Shown here: positions 8,639-15,916 of the stretch, in pieces
Layout: every line of letters starts with the position of its first letter
How positions within the stretch are numbered: position 1 is the first letter of the stretch
Assembly (NCBI GenBank): GCA_030044455.1
Contig: JASHVU010000209.1
Coordinates: 1-15,916, forward strand
Direction: 5' to 3'
Length of the DNA stretch: 15,916 bases
Source: Acidobacteriaceae bacterium
GTDB lineage: Bacteria > Acidobacteriota > Terriglobia > Terriglobales > Acidobacteriaceae
Translations under genes and position numbers: made by a program
Notes under the pieces: generated by a model
Databases searched by the model: none
What the model saw: only the letters and a program-made list of their open reading frames with translations
Told to the model about the DNA's origin: nothing

Positions 8639-8716
8639 TTGCGCTCTGCCGAATAGCCGGATAAGAAAACGGTATTCGAACGCTATGAAACACTCACCCG
8701 TTCAAAAGCCATGAAT

Positions 8717-8756
8717 AAAAAAAGAGAGCGGAGACCACCGGGTGCAGTCCCCGCTC
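8717..8756 (-). terminator. Intrinsic terminator of the giant Ig-like protein gene
   Basis: On the minus strand GAGCGGGGACTGC pairs with GTGGTCTCCGCTC (13 pairs, three of them G-U) around the loop ACCCG, followed by TC and seven Ts. It is about 70 bases past the minus-strand stop. For the plus-strand MFS gene I see only a weaker hairpin at 8650-8678 (CGAATA-g-CCG with CGGTATTCG) without a T-run, so that transcript may rely on the shared convergent region or on Rho. Confidence 0.88.
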
Positions 8757-8770
8757 CTGGCTAAAGTCAA

Positions 8771-8816
8771 GAGCCAGTTCCTGGCCTTGGCGCGCGCCAA
8801 GGGCTGGAAAAGGCTC
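8771..8816. repeat. Nested inverted repeat just past the giant gene's stop codon
   Basis: The centre is a perfect 18-base palindrome, CCTTGGCGCGCGCCAAGG (8785-8802). It is enclosed by CCAG (8774-8777) with CTGG (8804-8807), and outermost GAGCC (8771-8775) can pair with GGCTC (8812-8816), although the last two overlap and compete. No T-run follows on either strand. It lies between the stop codon at 8824 and the intrinsic terminator, where it could protect the 3' end of the mRNA or be a protein-binding site. Confidence 0.6.
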
Positions 8817-8823
8817 GAAAACT

Positions 8824-11800
8824 CTATGGACACATACCAGCGTTGCCCGCGCTATAAATCGCCTGAATCTGGGTTGCGGTCAGCGCAGTGCTGTATACCT
8901 GCACTTCGTCGATGAGGCCCGTGAACGGCCGGTTGTAGTAGCCCTCCTGGCCGATGGCAAACGTCACATTGGAGTAACTGGCAGTGCCCGTGTAGGTGGG
9001 GCCAAGAGTTATCGTGGGCTGGGCAACCCCGTTGAAGTAAATCGTTGCGGGATTGTTGGCCGTCTGCGTGGCTGTTACCAGCGTCCATTGATTGAGCGGA
9101 ACCTGGGTCGTTGTAAGGGTGTCGGCAAAGCCTGACCCGATTCCGATCGGCAGGAGAATGGCGCCGATGGGCACATTCGTCGTGTTGTTTTGACCGTTGA
9201 GGTAGAGGCCCGTGCCCGTATTACCGGGCCCATACTGGCCGCCGACGATCAAGCTATAGTAGCCTGCCGATTGAATCAAAGGGTAGGCAGTGGGGAAGAT
9301 CCAGGCCGAATAGGTCATAGAGCCCTGGAGTTGCAGGCTGGTGGGCACCGGATCACCGATCAGCACGTACTGGTCGCTGCTGCTCGTGGTGTTGCCGGTG
9401 AGATTGAAGGCGTCGTCGACTTCGCCCAGACCGTAGGTGGCTCCGTTCTCCAGCGTTCCATTGTTGCCGCCGGTGATGTCGGTGGCGTTGTCGTTACCTG
9501 GCCACCACGAAACCAGGCCGGAAGGCTGTGCCAGGCATGCGTTGGCCGGCGTGATGGTTGCCGAGCAGGATGCGTTGGTGCCGCCGTAGTTGCCGTTGCA
9601 GGTCCAGCTATAGGTGCCGTTGTTGGTCTGGCCCGAGACGGTTCCAACCGAGCATAGGTTGGCCGGATTGATCGACGATACCGAAGTAAACGTTCCAGAA
9701 TTCGCCGATCCGCAGACTCCGTTCACTGCGGCGCCGGTGCCGGTGGTGAAGGTAGCGAGGACTCCGTAGTTGGAGGTGGAGTTGATGCCCGAGATGTTCG
9801 TGAGCCACCAGGGGTTGGGGTAGTAGTAAATGTCATAGATCGTCGCGTCGAGAAGCGGCGTGGTCGGGGTAATGGTCACCACGGTGGCAACCGAGGGAGT
9901 TGCGCTGGACGAAACGCTAATGGTCGCGGGGATTGCAACCTGAGTGTTGTGGTTGCGGATGTAAATCTCGTTGGTGTTGATGAGAATCGGATCCATAGCC
10001 TCGCTAAAGGTCACAGTTACCGACGTCGGCACACCGGTGGTGGTAACGCCATTTGCAGGACTGGTGGCCGTAACGCCGGCGTTGTTCCAGTCGAAGCTCG
10101 ATCCGGTGGTAAATGTGCTCGTAGTGGGAGTCATTGGGTTGCCGTTCAAATCAGTTACGCCGGTGATGTTGAAGGTGTATTCGGTGTTGGGTTGGAGCGT
10201 GTACGGCAGTGACACCCAGCCCATGAAGTTGCCGTCCTCAGGTGTGACACCGATTGGGATCGCGCTGCCACCTTGAGGCGTGAGTGTGATCTGGCCAAGC
10301 GTGTCGGTGTTGACGGGCTCGCTGAATAGGATGCCCAGGCTGGAGCCGACCCACGGACCGTTCTGGGTGTTCACCGGCACGTTGGTCATGCCGTTTGGTG
10401 GGTTCACACCTACCACTGTCGGACCGGTAGTTACCGAACCGTTTCCGGTGTAGAAGTACGAACTCCCATCGCTCTGCCCGTTACCGGTCAGATCGATGGC
10501 ACCACTGCACTCGTAGTAGTACTCGGAGTCTGCAAAGAGCGGATTGACCGGCGTCATGGTTACCGACATCAGGTCAGGCGCAACGGTGTAGGTCACGGGC
10601 ACCGCTGCACTGGTCACGTAGCTGTACAGGTAGGTGTTTCCGGGTGTGATGCTGCTCGGATCCATCGGTTCGGAGTAGAGGCACGTGAACGAAGCAGCTG
10701 TGGAGATACCAGAGGTGTTGCTGCCGAAATCCAGCGTAACGTTCGGCGTGTTGTAGTCGGGCTGCGCTGCAGTTTGGAACGTGATGGTGGGTTCGCTGAA
10801 TTCGTTACCCGCGTAATCGAGAACGCCACTCACCGCAACCTGAATGGTGCTGCTCTGCGGCAATGGGTTCAACGGATAGAAGTTGGCTCCAACCAGGTCG
10901 GCACCGCTGTAGTTGTATGTGAACGAACCCGGAATCGGATTTCCTCCGGTGGTAACGGCGACGGTGCTCGAGTTCACTGTAGTCCGATCGGCGGGCTTGG
11001 AGAACTGCACGCGGATATAGGCGTTGGTGCCCACGTTCTGCGAACTGTTCGGCGGTCCGATGGTGACCGTGCCACTGTTAGTATTTGCACCGGTGGTGGT
11101 GGTGAAGTATGTGAGGTAGCATGCGCTCTGAGCTGCCACCCCGTTGGTTCCAGTCACATTCGAGCTGGCACAGAATCCGTATTGCGTGGATGCGTTGAAT
11201 GCAGTGGTAGGCCTAATCCGCACAACCGTGGGGGTAACCAGTGAGACGTTGTACGCAATCGCAGGTCCAGTTTCCTGGAAGAAGTTGGCGGTCGTCACCG
11301 TTGATGCGTTGATCGGCTGGCTGTACTGGATATCTACCTCGCCGTTGGTGGGCATCAGTTGCGAATTGCAGCAGGCTGGGCTCTCAGTGATGATGGTCGG
11401 TTGCGCCGTGGCCGTGTTGACTGCCGCTACTGTATAGAAATAGCCGCTGGTTGAGTTGAAGTAGTCGCCATAGGTATCGAGCACATTACCCGAGAAGAAC
11501 CACTGGACTGCGGCGCTGGTCGGGAATGGCACCGACGGTGTGTATTGCACCTGGTAGCCGCTGGCGTCGGACTGCACCGTGCCCGCATAAAGCTGACCGT
11601 TCACTGTTACGGTGAGCTGGCCAGGCAGCGTAGAGGCGTTGACCTGACGGTTGAGATACAGAGTTAGCAGCGAGTTCACAGGTACCGAGCTTGACGTGCT
11701 GGTGCTCGGCGCCATGCTGATCACGCTGCCGTTGCCGGTAGCTGGATCGGCCATGGTGGAGAAAGTGCTGACGAAGTCTTGCGCCAGCGTGTTGCCCCAC

Positions 11801-14800
11801 ATATCGGTTACGCCACCGGCCGGGAACAGGATGGTGTAGTTGGTGTTGTTGTAGAGCGCGCCCACGCTGAAGGTGAGAGTGCGGTTGTCGGCCGACAAAC
11901 TGTAGCTGCCGTCGTCCTGCAGGTCCTGGCCGGCATACAGTTGAGAGTTGTAGCCGTTCGCGCTGCCCTGGTTGAGCGAGTTGTTGAAGGTCACCGAGAC
12001 CGACTGGTCGCGGCCCACGTTGGTAGCCAGGCTGGGCGGCGTGACGCCCGTAACCTGCAGCGCCGTGGTGTAAGTGCCGCCGGTATTGACGTAGAAATAC
12101 AGCAACTGTATGCCGTAGCAGCCGCCGCCGTAGGCTTCCTGGCCCAGGACGTCGGTCGGTCCGTCGCACTGGCCCACATAGATGGGAATCTCGTTAGTGT
12201 CAGTGGGCGGGTTGGAGTATTGCACCGGATATGGGCTGCTGGGCGTAAACGTGACGGTATTGCCGCTCACGGCATAAGTGCCCGCGATGGCCTGGTTGCT
12301 GTTCCAACCGAGCATGACCTTCAGGGTATTGGAGTTCACCGTCGTGGGATCGAGCGGATTGCTGAACACCATGATGATTGGTGCGCTGCTCCCGACATTG
12401 GTTGCTCCGTTGGTAATGTTGGTACTGGTGAGCACAAGGTCACTGGAACTGGCCGTGGCTGCGGTCGTGAACGAGCTGGTGGCGGGCGTGACGGCGTTGC
12501 CGTTCGCGTCGCTGAATCCAGAAACGCTGACAGTGTAGGCGGTGCTGGCCGCAAGGTTCTGCGGCACCACTTCAGCTTGCGCGGAGTAAACGCCCTGGGC
12601 ATTGTTGCCGCCGCAGGTCTCAGCCGAGTTGCCCGTGCACTGCTCATTGCAACTTGTGCTCGTACCCTGCGCGCTGAAGTTACCGCTGCCGCAGTAGCAG
12701 TTCGAGCCATACTCCACGCCGGCATACTGGTAGCCTCGCGAGCTGCACGACGAGACGCACTGTTCGATGGTCATCTCGTTGCTGCTGCCCCAGCTGTATC
12801 CGGTCAACGTGCGGCCGCCGTTCTCATCATCGTTATAGCAGCCCAGGTAGGTTTGCGCCGGCGACGCAGCACTTGTGGACGGAGTGAAGACCAGCAACTG
12901 CGAATTCGCCAGGGTCACCGTACCGCTCACCGGCGTTGAGCCATTCTTGAGCGTAACCGAGCTCTGGGTGATGCTAGTGGGATCGACCGGTGTACTGATT
13001 GCAACCTGCACCACGGAATTCACGGGGATGCCTGTAGCGCCATTGGCCGGGCTGATGGTGACGGTTGGACCGGTGGTATCCGTTCCGCCCGTCGTGGTGA
13101 AGTAGTAGTTGTTCTGCGGGTAGTCGTTGCCATCTTCATCGAACAAGATGCCAAATCCACCGGCGAAATAGTACTCGGTGTTGGGCAGCAGAGCAATCTG
13201 CGGCGTGATGGTGATTTCAAGTCCGTTCGGGGACAACGTGATTGTCGACGGGATGAACTGGGCGGTGTCATTGAGATAGATACGGAACGAACTGCTGTTG
13301 ACAGTCAGCGGATTCAACGGCTTGTTGAAGACGAGCTTCGGAGCGACGTTGGTTCCGACTGAAGCGCCATTGACCGGGGCGGTTTCAACCACTGTCGGCG
13401 AGGTTATGTCGTAGGTTGCGCCAGTGGTGAAGCTGTTGGTGACCGTGGCAACCACGTTCCCTGCCGGATCCTGCACACCGGCAACGTGCATGGTGTACGT
13501 GGTGCCGGGCAGCAGCGGCGCGGTGGGTATGATCTGGATGACCGTATTGCCTGCGCTCGCATAGACGTTGGCTGGCACCGTGCTTGCGCCGGTGGTCAGC
13601 GTCACGCCCGACATATAGTTGGGATCGATCGGAGCGCTGAACTCGGCTTCGACGACCGTGTTGGTGCCCAGACCGGTAAGACCGCCGATCGGGTTGAACT
13701 CAACCACCACAGGAGCGGTGATGGACTCGGTAAAGTCGGCGTAGAAGATGAAGGAGTCGCCGTTCACTTGGTTTCCGGCCAGATCGGTGCCGCCGTTGAC
13801 AACGAATTCGTATTCGCGGCCGGCCGCAAGCGGTGCGGACGGAGTGAGGTAAGCGATCGTCTGACTCGAGTTCCAGGTGAGCGTCGTCGCGATGCAATTG
13901 AGGCCATCGCCTGAAAGTTCGTCATAGATGTAGAAGTTGCCGCAGTTGCCTGGTTGGCCATTGGTAAACGTGCTGGAATCCATAGGTTCGCTGAAGGTAA
14001 CGGCAATGGTGGAGTTGGTGGGAATGCTGTCGTTCGAGTTCACACTTGTGAACAGCACCGAAGGCGCGGTAAAGTCCGGCGTCGTTCCAGTAGTGAAGCT
14101 GGAGCTGAACGTCACTGGGTGTCCTTCGAGATCCTTGATGCCGTTGATGCTCATGGTGAGGTTGGTGCTCGTCGGCAGCGGCGCGTTGGGCACGAACTCA
14201 ACGCGGGTGTCGGTTGAGTTGAGGAAGAAGGAGCCGGTCAGCGGCGTGCCTCCATTCAGCAACTGGAAGGTTGTGCTGGTGACGCTTATCGGGTCAATTG
14301 AAGTGCTGAAGATGACACCGGGTGTATCGTTGACAGCCGCGTTGGTAGCGCCGTTATATGGCACGGCGCTGGTGACGATGGGCAACGTGGTGTCGGTTGT
14401 GGTTCCGGTGTACTCGTACCAGCTGGTGGCAGAGGCAGGCACACTGGTGGTGCTCTGCAGGCCAGTGGTAATTTCAACGTAGATGTAGTGGTTCGAGGGC
14501 AGCGTGCTTGTCGGAGTCATCAACACTTCGTTGGGCTGCGGCTCGCTGTAGGTTATCGGGATATTCAAGCCTGAAGTCCCGTCGTACAGATAGATGCTGG
14601 GTGTGCCGCTGATGACGATGGTGCTCGGGTTGATGGGCGTATTGAACTGCACATCAAATAACGCGTTGGTTGGCAGCGGATTAGAGGTGTTGTAGGTGTA
14701 GGCCACCGGCGATGCAACCTGCACGGTGGGCGTTGCGGTGGAGGTGCTGCCGACCGTGTAGTAATAACCCGAGTCACCATTGATCGGGGTGTTGTAGGTA

Positions 14801-15916
14801 GTGTCAAACAGGCTGCCCGTCGTCCACCATTGGATGAGCGCGCCGTCGACGAACGGCACACTGGGAGTGAATTCGAGCGTGTAACCGCCATCGAGCACGG
14901 TCACCGTGCCTGGGACGATCACGTTATTCTGCGCCACCTGGATTCCAGATGTGGCCGTCGATGCATTGATGGGCAGGTTCGAGTAGAGGACCAGCGGGAG
15001 ATTCGGATTGACACCGCTGGAGCCATTGCCGGGACGGACGGAGACGATCGATCCGTTGGTATTCGAATCGTACTGAGACGTGGAGAATGAGCTGGTAAAC
15101 GGTGTAAGCGTGTCGCCCTGCCAATCGGAGATGCCACTGTTCAGCATCATGGTCATCTCCGCGCTGGACGGCAGCGGATAGCAGTTCCAGTAGATGGTGG
15201 CATCGTCCTGCGAGTGCGAGTAGCTGCCGCCGTAGCACCATGGGGAGTACAGGGAATTGCCTGACGAAACTCCGTCACCGTCATACAGGCCGAAGTCGCT
15301 GTTATTGATGCTGCCCAGGTTGATGGATCGGTTGAAGGTCACATAGACCGGTGCACGCAATCCAACATTGGTTGCGTTGACTGCGGGCGAAGATGCCGCT
15401 ACCTGCAATCCAGACGTGGCTGTAACTGTCGGTCCAGTGTAGAAGTTGAATTCCTGCGTGTAGCAGCCGCCCAGCGAGTCACCGGCCAGGTCAAGCGGTC
15501 CGCCGCACGCGCCTATCCAGATCTGCGTGTTGACCGGGAACGGACTCGCAGGCGTAAACGTCACCGTGGTGTTGTTGTTGGTCAACGCGTAAGTGCCGGT
15601 GATTTCCTGGTTGGAGTCCCAACCCACCATAACCGGCAGCGTTGTGGTATTCACCGTGGCTGGATCGACCGGGTTGTTGAAGTTCATCACGACGCTGCTG
15701 TTGGTCGCAACGTTGGTTGAATTGTTCGCGGGCGATGTGCTGGTCATCGACAGGCCGCCGGTGACACTGGCGCCGCAGGTCTCAATAACCGCCTGCAGCC
15801 GGAACATCTCGTAAGAGTTGTCTGTGGAGCCCCAACCAAGCGCCAGCGTATTGCTGCCGGACACCAGATAGCTCGAGATCGGCACGTTCAACGAAGCAAA
15901 GCTGCCAATGGCGCTG
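8824..15916 (-). CDS. Giant multidomain Ig-like/WSC/LamG surface protein, 5' end beyond the window
   Basis: An open frame of more than 2360 codons that runs off the right edge. Numbering here takes the TTG at 15889-15891 as residue 1; eight more sense codons (SAIGSFAS) precede it, so that TTG is not the real start and the signal peptide is out of view. Visible order: end of an unidentified beta-rich domain (1-41); about 17 SbsA/Big_5-like Ig domains, each with a V.V.FS.P.D strand and a closing TxYxxxVsGvxDxxGNxxxxxxxxFTTG; a WSC domain within the ninth; a Cys-rich module (about 2055-2113); a LamG-like jelly-roll (2119-2355). The protein is rich in Thr, Ser, Asn and Gly, with about six lysines in all. 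No membrane anchor, autotransporter barrel or sorting signal is visible at the C-terminus (it ends NAGMCP). Probably secreted or surface-bound and involved in adhesion or polysaccharide binding; this is inferred from domain types only. Plus-strand neighbours converge on it. Confidence 0.9.
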   Translation of the reverse strand, partial: SAIGSFASLNVPISSYLVSGSNTLALGWGSTDNSYEMFRLQAVIETCGASVTGGLSMTSTSPANNSTNVATNSSVVMNFNNPVDPATVNTTTLPVMVGWDSNQEITGTYALTNNNTTVTFTPASPFPVNTQIWIGACGGPLDLAGDSLGGCYTQEFNFYTGPTVTATSGLQVAASSPAVNATNVGLRAPVYVTFNRSINLGSINNSDFGLYDGDGVSSGNSLYSPWCYGGSYSHSQDDATIYWNCYPLPSSAEMTMMLNSGISDWQGDTLTPFTSSFSTSQYDSNTNGSIVSVRPGNGSSGVNPNLPLVLYSNLPINASTATSGIQVAQNNVIVPGTVTVLDGGYTLEFTPSVPFVDGALIQWWTTGSLFDTTYNTPINGDSGYYYTVGSTSTATPTVQVASPVAYTYNTSNPLPTNALFDVQFNTPINPSTIVISGTPSIYLYDGTSGLNIPITYSEPQPNEVLMTPTSTLPSNHYIYVEITTGLQSTTSVPASATSWYEYTGTTTDTTLPIVTSAVPYNGATNAAVNDTPGVIFSTSIDPISVTSTTFQLLNGGTPLTGSFFLNSTDTRVEFVPNAPLPTSTNLTMSINGIKDLEGHPVTFSSSFTTGTTPDFTAPSVLFTSVNSNDSIPTNSTIAVTFSEPMDSSTFTNGQPGNCGNFYIYDELSGDGLNCIATTLTWNSSQTIAYLTPSAPLAAGREYEFVVNGGTDLAGNQVNGDSFIFYADFTESITAPVVVEFNPIGGLTGLGTNTVVEAEFSAPIDPNYMSGVTLTTGASTVPANVYASAGNTVIQIIPTAPLLPGTTYTMHVAGVQDPAGNVVATVTNSFTTGATYDITSPTVVETAPVNGASVGTNVAPKLVFNKPLNPLTVNSSSFRIYLNDTAQFIPSTITLSPNGLEITITPQIALLPNTEYYFAGGFGILFDEDGNDYPQNNYYFTTTGGTDTTGPTVTISPANGATGIPVNSVVQVAISTPVDPTSITQSSVTLKNGSTPVSGTVTLANSQLLVFTPSTSAASPAQTYLGCYNDDENGGRTLTGYSWGSSNEMTIEQCVSSCSSRGYQYAGVEYGSNCYCGSGNFSAQGTSTSCNEQCTGNSAETCGGNNAQGVYSAQAEVVPQNLAASTAYTVSVSGFSDANGNAVTPATSSFTTAATASSSDLVLTSTNITNGATNVGSSAPIIMVFSNPLDPTTVNSNTLKVMLGWNSNQAIAGTYAVSGNTVTFTPSSPYPVQYSNPPTDTNEIPIYVGQCDGPTDVLGQEAYGGGCYGIQLLYFYVNTGGTYTTALQVTGVTPPSLATNVGRDQSVSVTFNNSLNQGSANGYNSQLYAGQDLQDDGSYSLSADNRTLTFSVGALYNNTNYTILFPAGGVTDMWGNTLAQDFVSTFSTMADPATGNGSVISMAPSTSTSSSVPVNSLLTLYLNRQVNASTLPGQLTVTVNGQLYAGTVQSDASGYQVQYTPSVPFPTSAAVQWFFSGNVLDTYGDYFNSTSGYFYTVAAVNTATAQPTIITESPACCNSQLMPTNGEVDIQYSQPINASTVTTANFFQETGPAIAYNVSLVTPTVVRIRPTTAFNASTQYGFCASSNVTGTNGVAAQSACYLTYFTTTTGANTNSGTVTIGPPNSSQNVGTNAYIRVQFSKPADRTTVNSSTVAVTTGGNPIPGSFTYNYSGADLVGANFYPLNPLPQSSTIQVAVSGVLDYAGNEFSEPTITFQTAAQPDYNTPNVTLDFGSNTSGISTAASFTCLYSEPMDPSSITPGNTYLYSYVTSAAVPVTYTVAPDLMSVTMTPVNPLFADSEYYYECSGAIDLTGNGQSDGSSYFYTGNGSVTTGPTVVGVNPPNGMTNVPVNTQNGPWVGSSLGILFSEPVNTDTLGQITLTPQGGSAIPIGVTPEDGNFMGWVSLPYTLQPNTEYTFNITGVTDLNGNPMTPTTSTFTTGSSFDWNNAGVTATSPANGVTTTGVPTSVTVTFSEAMDPILINTNEIYIRNHNTQVAIPATISVSSSATPSVATVVTITPTTPLLDATIYDIYYYPNPWWLTNISGINSTSNYGVLATFTTGTGAAVNGVCGSANSGTFTSVSSINPANLCSVGTVSGQTNNGTYSWTCNGNYGGTNASCSATITPANACLAQPSGLVSWWPGNDNATDITGGNNGTLENGATYGLGEVDDAFNLTGNTTSSSDQYVLIGDPVPTSLQLQGSMTYSAWIFPTAYPLIQSAGYYSLIVGGQYGPGNTGTGLYLNGQNNTTNVPIGAILLPIGIGSGFADTLTTTQVPLNQWTLVTATQTANNPATIYFNGVAQPTITLGPTYTGTASYSNVTFAIGQEGYYNRPFTGLIDEVQVYSTALTATQIQAIYSAGNAGMCP
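8827..9537 (-). other. C-terminal LamG-like (concanavalin A-type) jelly-roll domain
   Basis: Residues 2119-2355 of the giant protein. Signatures are GLVSWWPGNDNATDITGGNN at the start, AFNLTG, the SMTYSAWIFP strand, NQWTLVTATQ, the IYFNGV strand and the closing GLIDEVQVYSTALTATQIQ. These match the Laminin_G_3/LamG-like family, which commonly binds sugars or proteins. The domain is complete and ends two residues after a final Cys-containing GMCP. Confidence 0.85.
9553..9729 (-). other. Small cysteine-rich module before the LamG domain
   Basis: Residues about 2055-2113: VCGSANSGTF, then NLCSVGTVS, then NGTYSWTCNGNYGG and NASCSATI. The four-Cys pattern CGSAN / NLC / W-T-C-x-G / C-S-A is one I know from the linkers of many large bacterial surface proteins, where it also sits between Ig-like repeats and a terminal domain. 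Function unknown; disulfides are likely in an exported protein. Confidence 0.6.
9736..12444 (-). repeat. Second eight-domain Ig block (A'-H') of the giant protein
   Basis: Residues about 1150-2052. Eight SbsA/Big_5-like domains begin near 1152 (A'), 1277 (B'), 1386 (C'), 1490 (D'), 1605 (E'), 1711 (F'), 1819 (G') and 1932 (H'). Each matches the same-order domain of the first block better than its neighbours by eye: for example A' has VMLGWNSNQ and a Cys pair (1242, 1258) where A has VMVGWDSNQ and a Cys pair (129, 143), and C' has NGSVIS...YTPSVPF where C has NGSIVS...FTPSVPF. Confidence 0.8.
12460..13080 (-). other. Ninth Ig-like domain (I), split by a WSC insertion
   Basis: Residues 938-1144. 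The N-terminal half (GPTVTISPANGATGIPVNS through LLVFTPST, to about 1006) and the C-terminal half (LAASTAYTVSVSGFSDANGN through FTTAA, from about 1113) together make one ordinary Big_5-like domain. About 105 residues containing the WSC domain are inserted in the loop where other copies have a short proline-containing turn. It lies between the two eight-domain blocks and has no second copy in view. Confidence 0.8.
12577..12861 (-). other. WSC domain (eight-cysteine putative carbohydrate-binding module)
   Basis: Residues about 1011-1105. It begins YLGCYNDDENGGRTL, continues MTIEQCVSSC, GYQYAGVEYGSNCYCG, then CNEQCTGNSAETCGG and ends GVYSA. All eight cysteines expected of the WSC family are there (1018, 1045, 1049, 1065, 1067, 1081, 1085, 1093). 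WSC domains are best known from fungal cell-wall stress sensors and some fungal enzymes, where they are thought to bind glucan; they are less common in bacteria. Sugar binding is inferred from the family. Confidence 0.9.
13090..15759 (-). repeat. First eight-domain Ig block (A-H) of the giant protein
   Basis: Residues about 45-934. Eight SbsA/Big_5-like domains begin near 45 (A), 160 (B), 278 (C), 382 (D), 501 (E), 606 (F), 721 (G) and 826 (H), each about 100-120 residues long. The usual repeat landmarks are the FS.P.D strand early on, an FTP or MTP strand in the middle and a G-x-x-D-x-x-G-N turn before the last strand. Domains B and F carry extra Cys pairs (219/237 and 650/666). Confidence 0.8.

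Noticed and set aside
11779..12939. A 386-codon open frame on the plus strand inside the giant gene
   Set aside because: It lies wholly antisense to continuous Ig/WSC coding sequence whose motifs are clear. Its translation is rich in Arg, Val, Gly and Ala with no recognisable domain, as expected from the complement of a GC-rich gene.
8824..15916. Possibility that the giant repeat protein is a CRISPR array, a VNTR region or an RTX/T1SS adhesin
   Set aside because: The repeats are diverged protein domains of about 100-120 residues, not short DNA repeats. No GGxGxDxUx nonapeptides of the RTX type and no C-terminal secretion signal are visible.
1..15916. Mobile elements, phage genes, tRNA or rRNA genes, toxin-antitoxin or defence systems
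   Set aside because: None of the supported proteins belongs to such families, no terminal inverted repeats with a transposase were seen, and no tRNA-like cloverleaf was noticed in the short intergenic gaps.

Overview
The window looks like chromosomal DNA from a GC-rich Gram-negative soil bacterium, most likely an Acidobacteriota (Terriglobia-type) species. I infer this from the company of genes: an exported S10 carboxypeptidase-like protein, a signal-peptide-bearing tricorn-type S41 protease, tandem cyclophilins with an acidobacterial-looking insert, a DUF302 protein, an EntS-like MFS permease, and a giant Ig-like/LamG surface protein ending in the 'GLIDEVQVYS...AGNAGMCP' style. No rRNA, tRNA, IS element, phage gene or CRISPR array was seen, and no marker gene fixes the taxonomy.

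Layout. Positions 127-1692 (minus) hold a serine carboxypeptidase-like S10 enzyme followed by a clear intrinsic terminator at 64-91. A 125-base gap separates it from a divergent plus-strand run: exported cyclophilin (1818-2534), cytoplasmic cyclophilin (2585-3115), a hairpin (3188-3227), exported tricorn-like protease (3332-6745), DUF302 protein (6785-7183) and MFS exporter (7283-8638). From the right, a minus-strand reading frame of more than 7 kb (8824 to the window edge at 15916) converges on the MFS gene. It ends in a strong minus-strand terminator (8717-8756).

The left half reads as housekeeping of the cell envelope: three of its products (S10 peptidase, first cyclophilin, tricorn homologue) carry signal peptides, which suggests protein folding and peptide breakdown outside the cytoplasm. 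The DUF302 and MFS genes sit downstream on the same strand but have no evident functional tie.

The right half is the most unusual part. The giant protein, incomplete at its N-terminus, is a chain of about 17 SbsA/Big_5-like Ig domains. These are arranged as a block of eight domains (A-H), a ninth domain (I) with a whole eight-cysteine WSC domain inserted in it, then a second copy of the eight-domain block (A'-H') in the same order. A short cysteine-rich module and a C-terminal LamG-like jelly-roll follow. Corresponding landmarks in the two blocks are offset by a nearly constant 1102-1116 residues, so the gene appears to have grown by duplicating a segment of about 3.3 kb. The protein is also almost free of lysine. 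No complete new multi-gene system was recognised.
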